Position numbers and translations under genes: made by a program. Below the pieces are notes generated by a model. The model saw only the letters and a program-made list of their open reading frames with translations, had not been told where the DNA came from and did no database searches. DNA of 5,709 bases from Flavobacteriales bacterium (lineage in GTDB: Bacteria > Bacteroidota > Bacteroidia > Flavobacteriales_F > PHOS-HE28): the NCBI GenBank assembly GCA_025455765.1, contig JALOLX010000111.1, forward strand, positions 1-5,709, in the 5' to 3' direction. Positions 1 through 3,716 of the stretch are shown one piece after another. How positions within the stretch are numbered: position 1 is the stretch's first letter; each line of letters begins with the position of its first letter.

Positions 1-206
1 CGCCGCACCAGCACGTCCTGGATGGTGTTGTTCAGCATGTGCCCCATGTGCAGCACGCCGGTCACGTTGGGCGGGGGGATCACCACGGTGTAAGGCTCCC
101 GATCGTCGGGCACACTGCGGAAGTAGCCCTTGTCCATCCAGTGCTGGTACCACTTGGCCTCGCTCTGGGCGGGCTCGAAGCGTTTGGGGATCTCGGTGGA
201 AGCCAT
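1..206 (-). CDS. valS: Valyl-tRNA synthetase, N-terminal part (gene continues past the left edge)
   Basis: Class I aminoacyl-tRNA synthetase that charges tRNA-Val with valine in the cytoplasm. The reverse strand reads 68 codons without a stop from the ATG at 206. The protein begins MASTEIPKRFEP, followed by a W-Y-x-x-W stretch (residues 19-23) typical of the ValRS N-terminus. Residues 44-50 are PPPNVTG and residues 53-56 are HMGH, the class I HIGH-type ATP-binding motif. PPPNVTG-x-LHMGH is the ValRS form; IleRS and LeuRS differ here. The rest of the roughly 870-950 residue enzyme (editing domain, KMSKS loop, anticodon-binding domain) lies outside the window. It is transcribed divergently from the DUF1573 gene at 339, with 132 bp between the two starts. 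The start is well supported: it is the first ATG before the conserved block and has a -7-like box 22 bases upstream. Confidence 0.96.
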   Translation of the reverse strand, partial: MASTEIPKRFEPAQSEAKWYQHWMDKGYFRSVPDDREPYTVVIPPPNVTGVLHMGHMLNNTIQDVLVR

Positions 207-227
207 AGCCTTCAAAAAATGAGGCCG

Positions 228-235
228 CAAAGGTA
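228..235 (-). promoter_or_regulatory. Putative -7 promoter box for valS (Bacteroidota type)
   Basis: On the minus strand this reads TACCTTTG, a full match to the Bacteroidota housekeeping -7 consensus TAnnTTTG. It is 21 bases from the valS ATG, leaving a short leader of about 15 bases. No TTG sits at the usual spacing of about 19 bp upstream; the nearest is at 268-266, 30 bp away, so the -33 element is weak or absent. Confidence 0.55.
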
Positions 236-282
236 GCCGCTGCGCCGCCTCCCTGCTTCCGGCCCCAAGCTGCGCCCGCAGG

Positions 283-299
283 TGTAAAGGTCCTGTTAA
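283..299 (+). promoter_or_regulatory. Tandem direct-repeat operator TGTAAA-N5-TGTTAA upstream of the first DUF1573 gene
   Basis: TGTAAA at 283-288 and TGTTAA at 294-299 have an 11-bp period, one helical turn. The same pair occurs at 763-779 before the next DUF1573 gene, and both sit 31 bp upstream of a TTCGC element. Head-to-tail half-sites with 11-bp spacing are how OmpR/PhoB-family response regulators bind (for example, Pho boxes). The identity of the regulator is inferred; only the repeat and its conserved placement are seen. Confidence 0.5.
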
Positions 300-326
300 T
301 GCGGATGCAGCACGTCTTCAACGCAC

Positions 327-334
327 CACCTTCG
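327..334 (+). promoter_or_regulatory. Possible degenerate -7 box for the first DUF1573 gene
   Basis: CACCTTCG is a poor match to TAnnTTTG on its own. It is listed because it is in register, with no gap, with TAATTTCG at 807-814 when the two upstream regions are aligned by their TGTTAA repeats. It ends only four bases before the ATG at 339, so if it is real the transcript would start at or very near the start codon. Confidence 0.25.
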
Positions 335-338
335 CGCC

Positions 339-752
339 ATGTACCTCTGGTCACTCACCCTGCTGCTACCGCTGCTCATCGTCACCGCCCACCCCGCCGA
401 GCAAGGCCCACGCATCCGGTTCGCGCAGGAGGTGTACGACTACGGCACCATCGCCTTCGCTTCCGATGGCCGCTGTTCGTTCACCTTCACCAATACCGGT
501 GATGCGCCACTGATCATCCATCAGTTCCGAAGCAGCTGCGGTTGCCTGGTGCCCTACTGGGACCAGGAGCCCGTGGCACCCGGTGCTTCCGGACGCGTAA
601 GCCTGCGCTACGACACCCGGACCCTCGGTCCCTTCCGCAAGACGGCCATGCTCACCACCAATGATCCGCAACGCCCGCAGATCGTGCTTTCCATCACGGG
701 TGAAGTGATCCCCGCAGAACGGTGGGCAGACCCTGCACCCACACCGCGTTGA
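339..752 (+). CDS. DUF1573 secreted protein, divergent copy
   Basis: Predicted exported protein of 137 residues with one DUF1573 domain, an Ig-like beta-sandwich family of unknown function common in Bacteroidota. Residues 1-18 are a hydrophobic signal segment with little positive charge at the N-terminus. The domain follows: YDYGTI (33-38), TNTGDAPLII (51-60), SCGC (66-69) with Cys67 and Cys69, VPYW (71-74), a PG turn (81-82), YDT (91-93), then KT-x-x-x-TTND and a final ITGEV. It has C46, C67 and C69 but lacks the Cys equivalents of C70 and C81 of the two downstream paralogues. It also lacks their NAKPVGG linker and SPMAPV tail. Translation start 339 is the only in-frame ATG before the domain. 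It has its own upstream regulatory repeat and is followed by 95 bp before the next start. Function is not known. Confidence 0.88.
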   Translation: MYLWSLTLLLPLLIVTAHPAEQGPRIRFAQEVYDYGTIAFASDGRCSFTFTNTGDAPLIIHQFRSSCGCLVPYWDQEPVAPGASGRVSLRYDTRTLGPFRKTAMLTTNDPQRPQIVLSITGEVIPAERWADPAPTPR

Positions 753-762
753 ACCCCCTCGC

Positions 763-779
763 TGTTAAACTCCTGTTAA
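763..779 (+). promoter_or_regulatory. Tandem direct-repeat operator TGTTAA-N5-TGTTAA upstream of the second DUF1573 gene
   Basis: Two exact TGTTAA half-sites at 763-768 and 774-779, each preceded by C, giving CTGTTAA-N4-CTGTTAA. The layout matches the 7-4-7 spacing of a PhoB-type Pho box, although the half-site core differs from the enterobacterial CTGTCAT; TTAACA on the other strand resembles the Bacillus PhoP half-site. It starts 10 bases after the stop codon of the upstream gene, and no terminator is seen between them. Confidence 0.55.
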
Positions 780-806
780 GGTCCCACCAGCGCTCAACAC
801 GCCTCC

Positions 807-814
807 TAATTTCG
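807..814 (+). promoter_or_regulatory. Putative -7 promoter box for the second DUF1573 gene
   Basis: TAATTTCG matches TAnnTTTG at all but one position. It lies 27 bp after the TGTTAA repeat and 33 bases before the ATG at 848, leaving an A-rich leader (AAAAACAC at 829-836) of the sort common before Bacteroidota start codons. No TTG is seen at -33, consistent with a promoter that needs an activator. Confidence 0.45.
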
Positions 815-847
815 CCGTACCAAGCTCCGAAAAACACTTCTCAGACC

Positions 848-1315
848 ATGAAACACATCCTCTTCTCCGCTGCGCTCGGCCTGCTGGCCACCGCTTCCTT
901 CGCTCAGCCCGATGCCAAGCCTGTGGGCGGCAACGGACCCATGATCTCCGTGGACAAGGACAGCCACGATTACGGCACCATCAAGCAGGGCGCCAACGGC
1001 ACCTGCGAGTTCACGGTGACCAACACGGGCGACCAGCCGCTGATCATCACCAACTGCCAGGGTAGCTGCGGCTGCACTGTGCCCAAGTGCGAAAAGGCCC
1101 CCATCAAACCCGGTGAGAAGAGCACCATCACCGTGAAGTATGACACCAACCGCGTGGGTCCCATCAACAAGAGCGTCACCATCACCAGCAACGCCAGCAA
1201 CGCTCCCTCGAAGATCGTGACCATCAAAGGGAACGTGGAGGCCAGCGCTGCAGCCACCACACCCGCCAGCCCCGTGAAGGAGCAGAGCCCCATGGCGCCG
1301 GTGGAAAAGATGTGA
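848..1315 (+). CDS. DUF1573 secreted protein, paralogue A
   Basis: Predicted exported protein of 155 residues, unknown function. Residues 1-19 form a classic signal peptide (MKHILFSAAL then a hydrophobic core, cleavage near SFA|Q). The domain follows: HDYGTI (40-45), GTCEFTVTNTGD (51-62), then Cys70, SCGCTVPKC (73-81), PIKPGE (85-90), ITVKYDT (94-100), GPINKSVTITSNA (104-116) and VTIKGNV (124-130). It has five cysteines (53, 70, 74, 76, 81), all kept in the downstream paralogue, suggesting disulfides or metal or thiol chemistry outside the cytoplasm. The C-terminal tail is low-complexity and ends with SPVKEQSPMAPVEKM. A longer reading to an ATG at 722 is rejected, because it would put the signal peptide in the middle, overlap the upstream gene, and read through the promoter region. 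Over residues 21-130 it shares 88 of 110 residues with the next gene, 51 bp downstream. Confidence 0.9.
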   Translation: MKHILFSAALGLLATASFAQPDAKPVGGNGPMISVDKDSHDYGTIKQGANGTCEFTVTNTGDQPLIITNCQGSCGCTVPKCEKAPIKPGEKSTITVKYDTNRVGPINKSVTITSNASNAPSKIVTIKGNVEASAAATTPASPVKEQSPMAPVEKM

Positions 1316-1366
1316 TCCGGCACGGTTCCTGCTTAATCCATACCCAGCAGCACGCACACAACGACC

Positions 1367-1825
1367 ATGAAGAAGTTCTTCCTTACCCTGGCCATCACCT
1401 TCACCGGCCTTGCCACGTTCGCCCAGGACAATGCCAAGCCCGTAGGCGGTACCGGCCCCATGATCTCCGTGGACAAGGAGGTGCATGACTACGGCAACAT
1501 CGCCCAAGGCGCCAATGGCACCTGCGAGTTCGTGGTGACCAACACCGGCGATGCACCCCTGATCCTCACCAACTGCAAAGGCAGCTGCGGATGCACCGTG
1601 CCCAAGTGCGATACAGAGCCCATCAAGCCCGGTGCCAAGACCACCATCACGGTGAAGTACGACACCAAGCGTCCTGGCCCCATCAACAAGAGCGTCACCA
1701 TCTCCAGCAATGCCACCAATGCCCCCGAGAAGATCGTGCGCATCAAAGGCAACGTGGACACCGCGGAGGCCTCGCCCGCCAGCCCGGTGAAAGAGACCAG
1801 CCCCATGGCTCCGGTGAACAACTAA
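1367..1825 (+). CDS. DUF1573 secreted protein, paralogue B
   Basis: Predicted exported protein of 152 residues and near copy of the preceding gene. The signal peptide is MKKFFLTLAI plus a hydrophobic core, cleaved near TFA|Q. Landmarks have the same numbering as paralogue A: HDYGNI (40-45), cysteines 53, 70, 74, 76 and 81, SCGCTVPKC (73-81), PIKPGA (85-90), GPINKSV (104-110) and IKGNV (126-130). The tail again ends SPVKETSPMAPV. Conservation of the tail in two otherwise low-constraint C-termini suggests it does something, though what is unknown. It lies 51 bp after paralogue A with no terminator between and no copy of the direct-repeat operator, so it is probably cotranscribed. The unit ends at the terminator at 1841-1879. 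Confidence 0.9.
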   Translation: MKKFFLTLAITFTGLATFAQDNAKPVGGTGPMISVDKEVHDYGNIAQGANGTCEFVVTNTGDAPLILTNCKGSCGCTVPKCDTEPIKPGAKTTITVKYDTKRPGPINKSVTISSNATNAPEKIVRIKGNVDTAEASPASPVKETSPMAPVNN

Positions 1826-1840
1826 GCCGACCACATCCAT

Positions 1841-1879
1841 CACGCGAAAGCCCTTCCGTTCAGGAGGGGCTTTTTCGTG
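1841..1879 (+). terminator. Rho-independent terminator closing the DUF1573 cluster
   Basis: The stem AAAGCCCTTCC (1847-1857) pairs with GGAGGGGCTTT (1863-1873), giving 11 bp with one G-U pair, around a five-base loop GTTCA. A T-run at 1871-1875 follows. It begins 15 bases after the TAA of paralogue B. The CACG at 1841-1844 can also pair with CGTG at 1876-1879, extending the base of the hairpin past a small bulge. Confidence 0.88.
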
Positions 1880-1895
1880 CCTTCCGGTGTACAGC

Positions 1896-1957
1896 GCGTT
1901 GTTCGTTGTGCGAGCTGCGTTCATCGACCATCGAGCAACGAATAACGAACAACGCAT
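1896..1957. repeat. Intergenic inverted repeat built from AACGAAN-like heptamers
   Basis: A perfect 12-bp inverted repeat: GCGTTGTTCGTT at 1896-1907 and AACGAACAACGC at 1944-1955, with a 36-base spacer. The right arm sits in three head-to-tail heptamers: AACGAAT (1937-1943), AACGAAC (1944-1950) and AACGCAT (1951-1957). The spacer carries related pieces (TGCGTTCATCGA, ATCGAGCAACGA). It fills most of the gap between the terminator and the aminotransferase and has no coding potential I can support. Its base composition, repetitiveness and position suggest a dispersed intergenic repeat; this needs a genome search. Confidence 0.6.
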
Positions 1958-1974
1958 TTCCCCCACCGAAGTCC

Positions 1975-1982
1975 GATCTTCG
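1975..1982 (+). promoter_or_regulatory. Weak -7-like element before the aminotransferase
   Basis: GATCTTCG is followed by C and ends 23 bases before the ATG at 2006. It has the same TTCGC ending as the elements before the first two DUF1573 genes but only partly matches TAnnTTTG. No -33 TTG is evident at a fitting distance. It is a tentative promoter for a gene that must have its own, since a terminator lies upstream. Confidence 0.25.
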
Positions 1983-2005
1983 CCCCCTGTAACGACACCC
2001 CACCG

Positions 2006-3202
2006 ATGCCTTCGATCTCCGCCAAGGGCCGCCAGATGCCCGCCTCGCCCATCCGCAAGCTCGTCCCCTTTGCCGAAGGAGCCAAGAAGCGCGGCACCCA
2101 GGTGATCCACCTCAACATCGGCCAGCCCGACATCCCCACGCCCACCGTGGCCCTCGACGCCATTCGCCACCTCGACCGCACCGTGATCGAGTACAGCCAC
2201 AGCGCGGGCTACGAGAGCTACCGCAAAGGCCTCGCCGCCTACTACGCCCAACACGGCATCCACGTCACGCACGAGCAGATCATCATCACCAACGGCGGCA
2301 GTGAAGCGCTGCTCTTCGGCATGATGGCCTGCTTCGAGCCCGGCGATGAGCTCATCATCCCCGAACCCTACTACGCCAACTACAACAGCTTCGCACTGTC
2401 CGCAGGAGTGAAGGTGGTGCCGGTGCGCAGCAGCATCCAGGATGGCTTCGCACTGCCGCCCATCGCCGACTTCGAAGCCCTCATCACCCCCCGCACCAAA
2501 GGCATCCTCATCTGCAACCCCGGCAACCCCACCGGATACCTCTACAGCGCCGACGAGCTCCAGCGCCTGCGCTCCATCGTCCTCAAGCACGACCTCTACC
2601 TCTTCGCCGATGAGGTCTACCGCGAGTTCTGCTACGACGGCGCCACCCACATCAGCGCCATGACCCTTGATGGGCTGGATCAGCACGTGGTGCTCGTGGA
2701 CAGTGTGAGCAAGCGCTACAGCATGTGCGGCGCCCGTGTGGGAGCGTTCATCACCCGCAACGCCGAACTGTACAGCACGGTGCTGAAGTTCGCCCAGGCC
2801 CGCCTCAGCCCCCCCACCTTCGGGCAGATCGCCAGTGAGGCCGCCCTGCGCACCCCCGCTTCCTACTTCACCGAGGTCATCGGCGAGTACGTTCAGCGTC
2901 GCAACATCCTGGTGGACGGCCTCAACAGCATCCCCGGGGTCACCTGCCCCAAGCCGCAAGGCGCCTTCTACTGTGTAGCCCAGCTGCCCATCGACGACGC
3001 CGACCACTTCTGTCAGTGGCTGCTGGAATCCTTCAGCCATGACGGCTACACCGTGATGATGGCGCCGTGCAGCGGCTTCTACGCCGACCCCGCCACCGGA
3101 CGCCAACAGGTGCGCCTGGCCTATGTGCTGGAGCAACCCCTGCTGCACAAGGCCGTGGAGGTGCTCCGCGCTGCGCTTCAGCGTTACTCGGAGGGTCGCT
3201 GA
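2006..3202 (+). CDS. PLP-dependent class I/II aminotransferase (aspartate aminotransferase-like)
   Basis: Cytoplasmic fold-type I PLP enzyme of 398 residues, complete and of normal length for the family. It should move an amino group between an amino acid and a 2-oxo acid; the exact substrate cannot be read from sequence. Visible landmarks: N-terminal SPIRKL (14-19) and NIGQPD (37-42) substrate-side segments; TNGGSEAL (95-102) for cofactor phosphate; NPGNPTG (171-177); ADEVY (201-205) with Asp202 for the pyridine nitrogen and Tyr205 for the O3' group; SVSKRYSMCGARVG (233-246) with Lys236 as the Schiff-base lysine and Arg244 for phosphate; and Arg370 in QVRLAY, the expected carboxylate-binding arginine. 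All catalytic residues are present. The gene stands alone between the repeat at 1896-1957 and the palindromes from 3193. Its last codons (EGR-stop) are written by the first palindrome, an odd 3' end. Confidence 0.95.
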   Translation: MPSISAKGRQMPASPIRKLVPFAEGAKKRGTQVIHLNIGQPDIPTPTVALDAIRHLDRTVIEYSHSAGYESYRKGLAAYYAQHGIHVTHEQIIITNGGSEALLFGMMACFEPGDELIIPEPYYANYNSFALSAGVKVVPVRSSIQDGFALPPIADFEALITPRTKGILICNPGNPTGYLYSADELQRLRSIVLKHDLYLFADEVYREFCYDGATHISAMTLDGLDQHVVLVDSVSKRYSMCGARVGAFITRNAELYSTVLKFAQARLSPPTFGQIASEAALRTPASYFTEVIGEYVQRRNILVDGLNSIPGVTCPKPQGAFYCVAQLPIDDADHFCQWLLESFSHDGYTVMMAPCSGFYADPATGRQQVRLAYVLEQPLLHKAVEVLRAALQRYSEGR

Positions 3203-3300
3203 CCCATCTGCGAGGGGTCGCCGACCCTCGCAGGAGGGTCGCCAACTCTCCGCACACTGCGTTAGGGCCTTGGGTCGTCGACCCTAGGCCCTGACCCATC
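3193..3300. repeat. Cluster of four GGGTC/GACCC palindromes at the aminotransferase 3' end
   Basis: Four hairpins share the core GGGTC-N3-GACCC. The first (3193-3205, loop GCT) overlaps the aminotransferase stop codon. The second (core 3215-3227) is extended by TGCGA/TCGCA arms over 3209-3232 with one bulged G. The third (3233-3251) is degenerate, GGAGGGT against ACTCTCC. The fourth (3264-3292) is the longest: AGGGCCT and AGGCCCT arms around GGGTC-GTC-GACCC with a single T-T mismatch. CTGACCCATC occurs at both ends (3199-3208 and 3291-3300). None has a T-run, so they are not standard terminators, though they could protect mRNA 3' ends or block readthrough. Apart from these, 3301-3371 shows only a weak TTCG element (3316-3319). 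Confidence 0.7.
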
Positions 3301-3371
3301 GTCAAGTAACCCCTCTTCGTCGCATTGCGTAGAACGGTCGTCGGGCACAGGTCGCCCGCACACCGGACGTC

Positions 3372-3707
3372 ATGCGAACACTGCTTTTCCTGCTTCTACC
3401 CGTGCTCTGCCTGCTGCCCTGCACAGGCAACGCACAGGACCAAGGCCCGCTGGAGCGCTTCTACAGTTTCGAAGTGGACCACGCCATCAGCGTGCTGGAG
3501 GAGAAACACCTCATCCAGCTGGCGGTGAACATGGATCCCTACGCCAAGGTGCTGCTGGACGACGGTCGCCAGCAGTTCGTGGTGCGCACGATGTCCGCGC
3601 TGAAAACCGCTGAGTTCACCCGTGCCGCCCAAGCGCATGGAATGGTGGTGAAGCGACGCCTTGAAGAGACCAACGAACATCAACCCACCTCGTTCGAGGG
3701 CCAATAA
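3372..3707 (+). CDS. Small secreted protein of unknown function
   Basis: Predicted exported protein of 111 residues that I do not recognise. Residues 1-21 form a signal peptide: MRT, then a leucine-rich core, cleavage near GNA|Q. Cys17 sits in LLPC, which is not a good lipobox, so a lipoprotein is unlikely. The mature part (22-111) has no cysteine. Its predicted pattern alternates: a helix-like stretch FEVDHAISVLEEKH (33-46), a strand LIQLAVNM, a turn, then AKVLLDD and QQFVVRTM strands, a helix LKTAEFTRAAQAHG (77-90), and a final MVVKRR strand. That order would suit a small alpha/beta sandwich, perhaps ferredoxin-like, but there is no metal-binding CxxC. The polar tail RLEETNEHQPTSFEGQ looks disordered. 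The next gene starts nine bases after the stop, so the two are very likely cotranscribed. The signal peptide and consistent codon use support it as real. Confidence 0.75.
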   Translation: MRTLLFLLLPVLCLLPCTGNAQDQGPLERFYSFEVDHAISVLEEKHLIQLAVNMDPYAKVLLDDGRQQFVVRTMSALKTAEFTRAAQAHGMVVKRRLEETNEHQPTSFEGQ

Positions 3708-3716
3708 GCGGAACCC

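Noticed and set aside
722..847. A longer start for the second DUF1573 gene
   Set aside because: It would overlap the end of the first gene, translate through the TGTTAA repeat and -7 element, and bury the signal peptide inside the protein.
970..1821. Minus-strand hydrophobic open frames inside the two DUF1573 paralogues (970-1323 and 1489-1821)
   Set aside because: They resemble each other only because the sense genes are paralogues. They lack independent start signals, and the sense strand explains all conservation.
806..3148. A 780-codon open frame on the minus strand
   Set aside because: It runs antisense to two DUF1573 genes, the terminator and most of the aminotransferase. Its protein is Gly/His/Ala/Val-rich low complexity with internal repeats that simply mirror the duplicated DUF1573 genes. 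It is an effect of GC-rich third positions.
3264..3292. The fourth palindrome as a Rho-independent terminator
   Set aside because: The stem is strong, but neither strand has a T-run after it (TGACCC follows on the plus strand, and the minus-strand side is also mixed). It is better described as part of the palindrome cluster.
3193..3300. A CRISPR array
   Set aside because: There are only four short palindromic units, with irregular spacing and differing arms. There are no unique spacers of regular length and no cas genes in the window.
3372..3434. Lipoprotein signal (Cys17 in LLPC)
   Set aside because: Proline just before the cysteine does not fit a lipobox, and a normal cleavage site (GNA|Q) follows.
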